8,657 nt of DNA from Candidatus Poribacteria bacterium (GTDB lineage: Bacteria > Poribacteria > WGA-4E > WGA-3G), in contig VXXH01000217.1 of NCBI GenBank assembly GCA_009835515.1, positions 1-8,657 on the forward strand. The letters are read 5' to 3'. The number at the start of each line of letters is the position of its first letter. The stretch's first letter is position 1. Under the pieces are notes generated by a model. The model worked only from the letters and a program-made list of their open reading frames with translations. It was not told where the DNA came from and made no database searches. The position numbers and the translations under genes were made by a program. This document shows, piece by piece, positions 1 through 6,931 of this stretch.

Positions 1-167
1 AATCGAAAAAGTGATAAGTTGTAAAATCATTTGTAAACCCGGACAGTGACTGGGTTTAGATCGGTTTTTGATAGTGGATGCTGTGAAGGTTGCTATGAAA
101 TTTTATAGATGGGAAGAGGACTTATATTTACACTGTCTGAATCAGGATTTGAAGGTTGCTGTGGTCC

Positions 168-280
168 GGTGCGGTTGGGAATACAGATCGCACAAATGTA
201 AAGCATTCTCACTGCGAAGCAACATTTGGTCTCCGCGTGTGGGAAACCAAATTTGGGCGAGGACGCCGCAAAACCGCACC
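168..280. repeat. Possible small inverted-repeat element, 9-bp ends
   Basis: GGTGCGGTT at 168-176 is the exact reverse complement of AACCGCACC at 272-280. Inside lies a second inverted pair, ATTTGGT (224-230) and ACCAAAT (246-252). There is no open frame of note between the ends. The size (113 bp) and form suit a short dispersed non-autonomous repeat, but only one copy is in the window and no target-site duplication is evident, so a chance pairing is not excluded. Confidence 0.35.
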
Positions 281-291
281 TACCAGCCAAA

Positions 292-312
292 GGCGGGGTT
301 TGGAACCCCGCC
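292..312 (-). terminator. GC-rich hairpin past the permease stop, possible terminator
   Basis: GGCGGGGTT (292-300) and AACCCCGCC (304-312) form a perfect 9-bp stem with a 3-nt loop, 24 nt beyond the permease stop codon. On the minus strand the stem is followed only by TTTGG, so the usual U-tract is weak. It may end the dehydrogenase-permease transcript or protect its 3' end, or it may be part of a dispersed repeat. The position supports a terminator role; the tail does not. Confidence 0.45.
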
Positions 313-336
313 AGTGATGGATGGTGATTGTGACTT

Positions 337-1650
337 CTACAGACCGCCGATGTAGCAGGCGATGAAGAAGAGGGCGAAGTAGTAGATGATCGGATGGATC
401 TCTTTGCGACGACCTGTTACTAATTTGAGGAACGCTAAGGAGATAACGCCGAAACCGATGCCGTCTGTAATGCTGAAGGAGAGCGGCATCATGATCATTG
501 TGAGGAACGCCGGGATTGATTCTGTGATGTCTTCCCAATCAATCTGGATGATGTTTCTGAGCATCAACCCACCGACGACGATAAGTGCTGGCCCAATAAT
601 CGGATTGATGGGATAGCCGCCGCCAATAATCTGAATGAGCGGGATGAAAAGGAGCGAACCCAACATGAAAATCCCAGTGAAGACAGCGGTAAGTCCTGTG
701 CGTCCGCCTTCAGCGATCCCGGTTGCACTTTCGATGTAGCATGTCACGGTGGAAGTGCCGAGGCAAGCACCGCCAGCGGTACTCGCTGCGTCCACCATAA
801 GTGCGCGTCGGGCTTTGGCGAGTTTTCCGGCTTCCATGAGTTCCGCTCTATAGCCGATAGCCGTGAGCGTGCCGATGCTATCAAACATGTCGATGGCAAA
901 GAACACAAAGATGACCGGAATGAGGTCCAGTTTGGCGAAGATGTTCGGGAACTGTAATTTAAAGAGCGTTGGCGTTGGATCCGGTGGAAGTGCGGCGATG
1001 CCCCCGTAGTTAACGAATCCAAAGATAAGGTTAGCACCGGTTGTGACAAGGATACCAATCAGAATCGCGCCTCGGACTTTACGTGCCATAAGTGCGAGTA
1101 TTACCGCGATGCCGAAGAGTGAGAGGAGAATATGCTTAGAGTCGAGTTCTCCACGGGTAATAAATGTGGCGGGATCTTTTGTAATGATTCCACTCATCTG
1201 TAGCCCAATAAAGGCAATGAACAGTCCGATGCCAATGGCAATCGCGTTTTGGAGCGAGGCCGGCAGTGCGTTCATGACGGCTTCTCGTATGCCTACAAAT
1301 GAGAGGATAAGGAACAGCATCCCTGCTATGAAAACGATGCCTAATCCTTCCTGCCAGGATAGACCTAAACCGCTGTTGCTACAAACTTCAAAGGCAAAAT
1401 AGGCGTTAAGCCCCATCCCGGGTGCTAATACGACGGGATAGTTCGTAAGAAACGCCATAAGGAATGTTGCGATTGCACTGGATACGCAGGTCGCCACCAT
1501 GACAGCCCCAGGGTTCATCCCAGCAGCTGAAAGAAAATTGGGTTGCACGAAAATAATATAGGAAATCGTCATGAAATTCGTGAAACCTGCGACCAGTTCG
1601 CGTCTCACCGAAGTGTTGTGGTTTTTTAACTCAAATAGCTTTTCTAGCAT
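337..1650 (-). CDS. NCS2 family purine permease (AzgA-like, adenine/guanine/hypoxanthine)
   Basis: Inner-membrane permease that most likely imports purine bases with protons. The 437-residue protein is hydrophobic throughout, and its length is normal for this family. Hallmarks of the AzgA/PbuG branch (COG2252) are visible: APGMGLNAYF at residues 76-85, FFAIDMFDSIGT at 250-261 with the paired acidic residues D254 and D257, and the stretch at 283-323 containing STVTCYIESATGIAEGGRTG, where E307 and E314 lie in the region tied to substrate binding in this branch. The ATG at 1650 is preceded by AAGGAGG (1655-1661) with a short 4-nt spacer. It follows the dehydrogenase gene after 36 nt, suggesting one transcript. 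The family and the AzgA branch are secure; which purine it prefers cannot be read from the sequence. Confidence 0.93.
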   Translation of the reverse strand: MLEKLFELKNHNTSVRRELVAGFTNFMTISYIIFVQPNFLSAAGMNPGAVMVATCVSSAIATFLMAFLTNYPVVLAPGMGLNAYFAFEVCSNSGLGLSWQEGLGIVFIAGMLFLILSFVGIREAVMNALPASLQNAIAIGIGLFIAFIGLQMSGIITKDPATFITRGELDSKHILLSLFGIAVILALMARKVRGAILIGILVTTGANLIFGFVNYGGIAALPPDPTPTLFKLQFPNIFAKLDLIPVIFVFFAIDMFDSIGTLTAIGYRAELMEAGKLAKARRALMVDAASTAGGACLGTSTVTCYIESATGIAEGGRTGLTAVFTGIFMLGSLLFIPLIQIIGGGYPINPIIGPALIVVGGLMLRNIIQIDWEDITESIPAFLTMIMMPLSFSITDGIGFGVISLAFLKLVTGRRKEIHPIIYYFALFFIACYIGGL

Positions 1651-1686
1651 CTTTCCTCCTTGTTTCAGTTAGTTTGGTGTAGGCAG

Positions 1687-2661
1687 TTATGGAAAATTTG
1701 GCTGGAGCACACCGTAAGGCAATTGTTCCCCCTTTAACCCTGCGAGCAAATTCTCCATCGCCATTGTTGCCATTTTCATCCGTGTTTGGACAGTCGCACT
1801 GCCGAGATGCGGTGCAATGATGACATTGTCTAAACTGAGGAGTGGGTGATCGGTATTGATCGGTTCCGGTTCGGTTACGTCAACGGCAGCACCGGCAATT
1901 TGCCCTTGCTTGAGCGCGTCGTATAAGGCGTAGTGGTCAACGACGGGACCTCTGGCGATGTTGACTAAAATAGCCGTACTTTTCATCAGTGCGAGTTCTG
2001 CTTTGCCAATAAGGTGTGTTGTCTCGTCGGTCAGTGGCACGTGGAGCGTCACGAAATCGGAGGCTTGCAGAAGTTCTTCAAATGCTACGTATTCTACGCC
2101 GAGTTCCTCTTCCCAATCGGGTCGGCGTTCACGTTTGTAGTAAAGCACGCGCATATCAAACGCTTTTGCGCGCTTGGCAACAGCGTGTCCAATTCTACCC
2201 ATACCAACGATCCCTAACGTCGCGTGATGTACATCGGTACCCCAAAGGATATTCGGATCGTAGTATTTCCACTGCTTGGACACTTGGACGTGATTATATG
2301 CCGGGACAATATTTCGTGCGGTGGCGAGCAGGAGTGCCATCGTCATGTCAGCGGTGGTATCACTGAGGACACCTGGCGTGTGTCCAACTGCGATGCCGCG
2401 TTCTCTACAAGCCTCGACATGGACGTGGTCATATCCGACCCCAACGACGGAGATCGCTTTGAGATTCGGCGCAGTTGCGATCATCTCTGGGGAGACGGGT
2501 TCGTGTCCATAAGTCATTAACCCGTCAAGCGGCGGAATTTTTTCAGCGATAGGCGGTAAGATAGCACTCGTATGCCACATATCAACTTCGCATTCTTCCG
2601 CGATTTTCGCACGAATTTCTTCCGGGATAGGTCGGGTGATAAAAACTTTAAATCCTGACAA
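1687..2661 (-). CDS. D-2-hydroxyacid dehydrogenase, glyoxylate/hydroxypyruvate reductase type
   Basis: NAD(P)H-dependent cytoplasmic oxidoreductase that probably interconverts glyoxylate and glycolate or hydroxypyruvate and D-glycerate. The 324 residues match the family length. The substrate domain carries the typical VVGVGYDHV (72-80) and TPGVLSDTTAD (95-105). The nucleotide-binding domain has LGIVGMGRIG (149-158), a GxGxxG Rossmann motif. The catalytic Arg-Glu-His set is present: R237 in ARGPVVD, E266 in DVTEPEP, H285 in APHLGSAT; the spacing of 29 and 48 residues is that of GRHPR-type enzymes. The start is a TTG at 2659-2661 with a strong Shine-Dalgarno six bases upstream; no ATG gives a full N-terminus. 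The 210-bp gap upstream suggests its own promoter, and it probably leads a two-gene unit with the permease. Exact substrate and cofactor are uncertain; phosphoglycerate or other hydroxyacid activity is possible. Confidence 0.92.
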   Translation of the reverse strand: MSGFKVFITRPIPEEIRAKIAEECEVDMWHTSAILPPIAEKIPPLDGLMTYGHEPVSPEMIATAPNLKAISVVGVGYDHVHVEACRERGIAVGHTPGVLSDTTADMTMALLLATARNIVPAYNHVQVSKQWKYYDPNILWGTDVHHATLGIVGMGRIGHAVAKRAKAFDMRVLYYKRERRPDWEEELGVEYVAFEELLQASDFVTLHVPLTDETTHLIGKAELALMKSTAILVNIARGPVVDHYALYDALKQGQIAGAAVDVTEPEPINTDHPLLSLDNVIIAPHLGSATVQTRMKMATMAMENLLAGLKGEQLPYGVLQPNFP

Positions 2662-2667
2662 AGCGTT

Positions 2668-2674
2668 CCTCCTT
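2668..2674 (-). promoter_or_regulatory. Ribosome binding site that fixes the TTG start of the dehydrogenase
   Basis: The minus strand reads AAGGAGG here, followed by six bases (AACGCT) and then TTG TCA GGA. This near-perfect Shine-Dalgarno at ideal spacing supports the TTG as the true start, giving a protein that begins (M)SGFKVFITRP, which is a normal N-terminus for the family. Confidence 0.8.
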
Positions 2675-2676
2675 GG

Positions 2677-2825
2677 AATAGTTTTCAGTTTTCAGTTATC
2701 AGTCTGGTCTTTGATGGACAGACATCTTCTTGTGATCTTCGCTACCCAAATCGGATATAACGGTTACCATAGAGTGTTATCGTTTCGCAAACCTCTTAAC
2801 TGACGACTGACGACTGAAAACTATT
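2677..2825. repeat. 149-bp MITE-like element with 13-bp perfect inverted ends
   Basis: AATAGTTTTCAGT (2677-2689) is the exact reverse complement of ACTGAAAACTATT (2813-2825). The arms are built of 7-bp units: GTTTTCA, GTTTTCA, GTTATCA at 2681-2701 on the left, and CTGACGA, CTGACGA, CTGAAAA at 2800-2820 on the right. The interior has no convincing open frame. It fills most of the gap between Der and the dehydrogenase, so it lies in the untranslated leader or promoter zone of the latter. The end sequence recurs in the other two large gaps (6672-6952 and 8552-8657). I see no transposase and no clear target duplication. Confidence 0.6.
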
Positions 2826-2871
2826 TATTATTTTGACAACTGCTCTCACTGCGAGGCATGAAAACTATTCC

Positions 2872-4281
2872 CTATGATCTACGATAAAAGATACGTATCG
2901 GTGTGCCGTGGAATCCGAATTCGCTGCGAATATTGTTGACGAGGTATGCTTCATACGGTTGACCGACCCGGTTTACGTTTCGTCCGAAGATAAGGAAGGT
3001 CGGAGGTTTCGTCTCGACCTGCGTAATGTATTTCAGCGCGGGACGTACACCTTTGACACGTGGCGGCGGATGTGCGTTTCGTAATTCCAGCAGCAATTCG
3101 TTGAGTGCGGGTGTCGGGATATGCGTGCAATACTCTCGATGAACTTCTAAGGCTGTCGTTAATATTTGGGTAACGCGTTGCCCTGTAGCAGCAGAGACGA
3201 AGACGCGTGGCACATAATCGAGTTGCGGGAGTTGGATGTCAAGTTTCTCCATAAACGCAGGGTGTGTTGCGTTATCCTTTTCAATCAGGTCCCATTTATT
3301 CATGACTAAAACAGAGGCTTTGCCTTGTCGTTCAATGAACTTGGCGATCGTCTTGTCTTGTTGTGCTGCCTCTTGGGTTACATCCAGTACGAGAACAGCA
3401 ATATCGCTTTGGCGGATACTATGTATGGCGCGTTTGACAGTTGCGGATTCAAGTTCGTCATTGATTGCCGATTTGCGCCGCATTCCGGCTGTGTCAACGA
3501 TTTCAAAGGGGATATTGTCGTGAACGATTTGGATATTCACAGCGTCGCGCGTCGTGCCGGGTCGGTCATCAACAATCATTCGCTCTTCACCTAATAAGTT
3601 GTTGATAAGCGACGATTTTCCGACGTTGGGTCTGCCGACAATCGCAATTTTTATGGTGCCGGATGTATCGTATAGTGTTTCGTCGGTTTCTGGTAGGCTG
3701 TCTACGACAAGATCGAGGAGTTCTCGAATCCCGTCGTTTTGAACGCACGATGTCCATATCGGTTCTGGGAATCCGAGTGCGTAGAACTCTGCGGCTTCAT
3801 TACGGAACCTTTCGGTATCTACCTTGTTGACGACGAGGAAGATGGGTTTATCGGTTGCCCTGAGTTTATCGGCGACGGTTCTATCGTGCGGCATGATACC
3901 GGTACGTGCGTCAACAACGAACAGTATAAGGCTTGCTTCATCCAAAGCGGTATCTACCTGCGATTGGACGTTATCGATAAGTCGATCGTCTGGATCAATG
4001 TCCAATCCACCGGTATCAACGACAGTAAAAGCGCGGTCTGCCCATTCCACGTCTGCGTAATTCCTGTCGCGAGTTACACCGGGTGTGTCATGGACGACAG
4101 CGAATTTACGTGAAGCTCTCGGTCTTCTTGTATTGACAGGTTTGTCGTTCGCTTCGGGTTCGGCATCATCGTTTGTGTAAGGCAGCGTTATGGGTGCCGA
4201 TGCAGTAATTCTATTGAAGAGCGATGATTTCCCGACGTTGGGTCTGCCGACAATCGCAACAATGGGGCGTCTGGTTTCCAT
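2872..4281 (-). CDS. der: Ribosome biogenesis GTPase Der (EngA)
   Basis: Double-GTPase essential for assembly of the 50S ribosomal subunit, acting in the cytoplasm. Two GTPase domains are followed by a C-terminal KH-like domain. Domain 1: P-loop GRPNVGKS (12-19), switch I T70 in DTPGVTRDR, DTGG (89-92), NKVD (152-155), and TSC (177-179) in place of the common SA-type G5. Domain 2: P-loop GRPNVGKS (216-223), PGTTRD (241-246), DTAG (263-266), NKWD (328-331), SAA (363-365). The KH-like region spans about 385-469 with the typical PPPRVKG. At 469 residues it is somewhat longer than usual; the excess is about 30 residues between NRI (23-25) and AVVHDTPG (61-68), not seen in standard Der. The ATG at 4281 has only a modest AAGGA about 11 nt upstream. 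It follows the AI-2E family gene after 74 nt. Confidence 0.97.
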   Translation of the reverse strand: METRRPIVAIVGRPNVGKSSLFNRITASAPITLPYTNDDAEPEANDKPVNTRRPRASRKFAVVHDTPGVTRDRNYADVEWADRAFTVVDTGGLDIDPDDRLIDNVQSQVDTALDEASLILFVVDARTGIMPHDRTVADKLRATDKPIFLVVNKVDTERFRNEAAEFYALGFPEPIWTSCVQNDGIRELLDLVVDSLPETDETLYDTSGTIKIAIVGRPNVGKSSLINNLLGEERMIVDDRPGTTRDAVNIQIVHDNIPFEIVDTAGMRRKSAINDELESATVKRAIHSIRQSDIAVLVLDVTQEAAQQDKTIAKFIERQGKASVLVMNKWDLIEKDNATHPAFMEKLDIQLPQLDYVPRVFVSAATGQRVTQILTTALEVHREYCTHIPTPALNELLLELRNAHPPPRVKGVRPALKYITQVETKPPTFLIFGRNVNRVGQPYEAYLVNNIRSEFGFHGTPIRIFYRRS

Positions 4282-4355
4282 TTTTTTCTATTTCCTTGCG
4301 GATAAGTTCCACTGTTGGTTACTTGACAGTTTCCGCGTTACCAGCGAAGCCACAA

Positions 4356-6671
4356 TTAGGTTGGCTTTCCAAGCGTCGTTCTGTCGCCGGAAACGGCAAT
4401 AACCGATTTTATCACAACAATGGTAGGAATTGCAAGCAATACTCCCCAAAAACCGAGTACGGCTGCACCGACAATCACTGCGAACATAATCAACAACGGG
4501 TCTACATCAATGGCATCGCTCATGATTTTTGGGGAGATGAGCGAATTATCGATTGCCTGAATACCGAGGATGGCACCCAACACAAATGCGCAGCGAATGA
4601 GGAAATCGATCTCCCCGAAATCTCCAGCTGCCAACCCCATGAGCATCGCTACAAACGCGAAAGCACCACCGATAAAGGGACCGAAGGTCGGTATAGCATT
4701 ACAGATGCCAGCAAGTATACCGATAACTAAAGCGAAGGGAACACCGATGACACTGTAAGCAATAGAGGAAATTATTGAGACGATTGTGATGACTGTGACG
4801 AGTCCTCTTAGAAACTCTTGTAGATTCTTGTCAATTTCACGTAGATATGCTTTGGCAGCGTCACGATGCGTTTCAGGCACAAGCGTGAGGAAACTCCTGA
4901 AATAGTTATCGAACGATTGGTTGGCGTACACAAACACAATGAGTGTCAGTGACAGAGTCGCTAAAAAACCGCCAAAGCCAAAAGCGATTGAACTTGCGAA
5001 CTGAAATCCCTCTTTGACTACCTCGCCACCGGTCTGGGCAATTGTCGGTATTCTTTCCGTCAAATACGATTTTGCCTGTTCAACAATAGGTTGGTCCTCG
5101 TAGGCATGGCTGATGCCTTCCCTGTATGTTGTAAACGTTCGCCATCTGCGGGTGGAGGTAGGACGATTCCAGATAGCAGTGCTGTTCCCAACGTATACTC
5201 CAGAGGGTGCAGCGGCTAACAGTGGGGTTGCTGGTGTCCCAGAAATTACAGGTGTCCTTTCCGTTTTTCGCCAGTCATGACGATTCCATTCATAGAGTCC
5301 ATCCGGAGTGTTAGCATATAATTCGATTGCGCTGCCATTTGTGTCACCTGTTGTTTCATCGCCACCTGCCAGTGCATAAACTACCTTTTCTATTTTAGTG
5401 AGTTCTTCCCATCCGAGAGAAGCCCCTTTTAGGTGCCAATGCACTGTTGTGCTTATAGATGAGGCGTTAGTTTGTTGTAAAGCGGTTTCCGTTTCGGTTT
5501 CCCGTACAACAGACGCGGTATCTGTCTGTTCCGACTGTTCTGCCGAAGGAATCGCATCAGTTTCCGCGACTGTAGTTTCGGTTTCCTTTTGTTCTAAGGC
5601 GATTTCTGTGTCGATCTGTGCTGTACTGGCGACATAAGTTACGCGATCACCATTTCTATCTGTAGTAGAGATAATACTAACAACAGACCTGTCACTGTAA
5701 ATATTAGGCGCGACCGGGTTCCACGTTTCGCCTGCGTCGTTACTTGCGTAAAGTCCTTTCTGTGTTCCGACGTAAATCTGTGTGTCCCCCCAGTGTGGAA
5801 CGTTGATGGCTTGGATAGACAGTGTATCAAAAGGGGTATCTTCCACTTTATGCCATACCTGTGTTGAACTTGCGTCGTTTTCGTCAGCAGGTGGTGTTTT
5901 ATAGTAGCGATATAACCCACTTTGCGTGCCAGCGTAGATAATGTTTTCACTCGCTGTGAGTCCTTGTATCGGTTTCCCGAGGAGCCCACCGTTGGTGATA
6001 CCGATAGGAGAGGGTTTCCCCTCAGTGTCTGGTCGCATTTCATAGATCCCGTGGTTCGTGCCGAGATAGAATGTTTCTGCGGGAGGATTTTCTTCGTTGC
6101 TTTCGGCACCGTCGTCTTCATCAGCACGCGGATTAACACTGATAGCGACTGCTGTAAAGGTTTCACCGATAGCGTGTGGCAGAACAGTTTCATGGTAAAA
6201 CTTCAGTAACCCAACCCCCATCTGGCTGGCTTGTCTACTCACCTGTTTGCCGGTATAGAAAAGCACACCGCCACAGACGAGCACAATCACAGTGGTTGCG
6301 ATGCCGCGTTGGTATTGCTTTTTAAAGGGGAGCGCGTTCCAGAGGAACCTGAAGACGTAAGCGAAACCGAACCCCAAAATGAAAGGCATCAGTACACCCA
6401 ACAAGCGTATAAAAACCCAGACGCTTATCATTATGATTTCCAGTATAACGATGCTTCTTATATCGATCCAACGATAAATACGCGTGAGCAACACAATCAG
6501 CAATATCGGGACTACCGGATGTAGCAGCATCGTTCGACTGCCGTTGGAACTGTTGCCTTTGTAATAAGCGAAAGCGATCCATACAGCAGCGAGTACGACG
6601 CTGATGATTGCGAGGATTGTTGCACCGCTGAGTACCGGTTTTTGTGGGTTCGGTTCGTTTTGTGTGTCCAT
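4356..6671 (-). CDS. AI-2E/PerM family membrane protein with inserted beta-propeller-like domain
   Basis: Inner-membrane protein of the AI-2E transporter (PerM, DUF20) family; members have been linked to autoinducer-2 export or ion transport, but the substrate here is unknown. At 771 residues it is about twice the usual length of about 350. Two extra hydrophobic segments (about 17-37 and 49-66) precede the family core, which starts near residue 72. Membrane segments lie at about 75-112 and 124-142. Residues about 170-510 are a soluble insertion, followed by the C-terminal core: segment 560-583, GILAGICNAIPTFGPFIGG (651-669), and the signature QAIDNSLISPKIM (705-717) through LLAIP. The insertion contains repeated Y-x-GT-x-x-GLY units (FYLGTNHGIY 201-210, YAGTQSGLY 246-254, YVGTQKGLY 300-308, YANTPDGLY 452-460) and an Asp-box SNDAGETW (310-317), all typical of BNR/propeller folds. 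A Thr/Glu/Gln-rich linker spans about 352-405. Positive residues near 117-122 suggest that the insertion faces outside. No clear Shine-Dalgarno precedes the ATG, because tandem repeats begin 8 nt upstream. Confidence 0.9.
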   Translation of the reverse strand: MDTQNEPNPQKPVLSGATILAIISVVLAAVWIAFAYYKGNSSNGSRTMLLHPVVPILLIVLLTRIYRWIDIRSIVILEIIMISVWVFIRLLGVLMPFILGFGFAYVFRFLWNALPFKKQYQRGIATTVIVLVCGGVLFYTGKQVSRQASQMGVGLLKFYHETVLPHAIGETFTAVAISVNPRADEDDGAESNEENPPAETFYLGTNHGIYEMRPDTEGKPSPIGITNGGLLGKPIQGLTASENIIYAGTQSGLYRYYKTPPADENDASSTQVWHKVEDTPFDTLSIQAINVPHWGDTQIYVGTQKGLYASNDAGETWNPVAPNIYSDRSVVSIISTTDRNGDRVTYVASTAQIDTEIALEQKETETTVAETDAIPSAEQSEQTDTASVVRETETETALQQTNASSISTTVHWHLKGASLGWEELTKIEKVVYALAGGDETTGDTNGSAIELYANTPDGLYEWNRHDWRKTERTPVISGTPATPLLAAAPSGVYVGNSTAIWNRPTSTRRWRTFTTYREGISHAYEDQPIVEQAKSYLTERIPTIAQTGGEVVKEGFQFASSIAFGFGGFLATLSLTLIVFVYANQSFDNYFRSFLTLVPETHRDAAKAYLREIDKNLQEFLRGLVTVITIVSIISSIAYSVIGVPFALVIGILAGICNAIPTFGPFIGGAFAFVAMLMGLAAGDFGEIDFLIRCAFVLGAILGIQAIDNSLISPKIMSDAIDVDPLLIMFAVIVGAAVLGFWGVLLAIPTIVVIKSVIAVSGDRTTLGKPT

Positions 6672-6679
6672 GATGTTAT

Positions 6680-6758
6680 AGTTATCAGAGGAAATGGTTA
6701 TCAGTTATCAGTCGTCAGTTATCAGAGGAAATAGTTATCAGTTATCAGTTATCAGTTA
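6680..6758. repeat. 37-bp tandem duplication plus AGTTATC heptamer run
   Basis: Positions 6680-6716 and 6717-6753 are two adjacent copies of a 37-bp unit, matching at 34 of 37 positions (differences at unit positions 17, 34 and 35). Each begins AGTTATCAGAGGAAAT. Within the second copy AGTTATC occurs three times in a row (6733-6753), followed by AGTTA. The array starts 8 nt before the AI-2E family start codon and so occupies its leader. Such heptamer runs can expand or contract by replication slippage. Confidence 0.85.
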
Positions 6759-6799
6759 CAAGAGGTTTTTGACGACCCTAAAGTCTCTTTCTGACAACC

Positions 6800-6829
6800 G
6801 AAAGGTTTTTCGCAGAAAAACCGTACTGA
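6800..6829 (+). repeat. 30-bp repeat, copy 1, with internal hairpin
   Basis: This 30-bp sequence starts GAAAGGTTTTTCGCAG and ends CCGTACTGA. It contains a perfect 7-bp stem, GGTTTTT (6804-6810) and AAAAACC (6816-6822), around the loop CGCAG. Its exact reverse complement lies at 8581-8610, on the other side of the symporter gene. A preceding AAGTCTCTTTCTGAC (6781-6795) is also found, at 14 of 15 positions, next to the other copy. Confidence 0.85.
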
Positions 6830-6833
6830 CGAC

Positions 6834-6889
6834 TTTAACCAAGAACTCGTCTACAAATACTTTTGCTAAGGCGCGAGTTCTTGGTTAAA
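6834..6889. terminator. 16-bp perfect inverted repeat, large hairpin (possible terminator)
   Basis: TTTAACCAAGAACTCG (6834-6849) and CGAGTTCTTGGTTAAA (6874-6889) are exact reverse complements separated by 24 nt. The stem begins about 64 nt beyond the symporter stop on the minus strand. No clean U-tract follows on either strand, and the loop is long for an intrinsic terminator. It may reduce read-through or stabilise the symporter transcript, or it may be the core of a mobile repeat. Confidence 0.5.
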
Positions 6890-6912
6890 ACTATTCTTTC
6901 TGAAAACTGAAA

Positions 6913-6931
6913 GGTTTTTTGAAAAAAAACC
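6913..6931. repeat. A/T-rich hairpin just past the symporter stop
   Basis: GGTTTTTT (6913-6920) and AAAAAACC (6924-6931) form an 8-bp stem with a 3-nt loop, 22 nt beyond the symporter stop. It resembles the core of the 30-bp repeat (CTGAAAGGTTTTT...AAAACCG), so it is likely a diverged relative. A weak terminator role is possible, but most of the pairs are A-T. Confidence 0.5.

Larger units (their letters stand above)
1..336. other. Non-coding region downstream of the purine permease
   Basis: I see no credible gene in this stretch. It holds a 7-bp inverted repeat (TAAACCC at 34-40, GGGTTTA at 52-58, 11-nt loop), an 11-bp direct repeat TGAAGGTTGCT at 84-94 and 150-160, a possible 113-bp inverted-repeat element at 168-280, and a GC-rich hairpin at 292-312. 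A 95-codon open frame running through it on the plus strand crosses these repeats and runs into the permease gene on the other strand, so I treat it as chance. The left edge of the window cuts the region, so any gene further left is not visible. Confidence 0.6.

Noticed and set aside
34..58. Terminator hairpin TAAACCC/GGGTTTA for a gene to the left
   Set aside because: The loop is 11 nt, no T-run directly follows on either strand, and no gene is visible at the window edge.
68..355. Plus-strand open frame of 95 codons at the left end
   Set aside because: It crosses inverted repeats and a hairpin, overlaps the permease 3' end, and its translation shows no recognisable motif or regular composition.
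5639..6193. Minus-strand open frame of 184 codons inside the AI-2E family gene
   Set aside because: It is an out-of-frame shadow; the AI-2E frame has clear propeller and membrane motifs across the same bases.
4356..6671. Assembly fusion of an AI-2E gene with an unrelated propeller gene
   Set aside because: The reading frame is continuous through both junctions and the C-terminal half of the AI-2E core resumes in frame, so a true domain insertion is more likely, though reads would be needed to prove it.
6680..6758. CRISPR-like array
   Set aside because: The repeats are directly adjacent with a 7-bp or 37-bp period and have no unique spacers, and there are no cas genes.
6694..6888. Plus-strand open frame of 64 codons in the repeat gap
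   Set aside because: Its N-terminal part is just a translation of the heptamer array (SYQSSVI, SYQLSVISY), and the rest is hairpin sequence.
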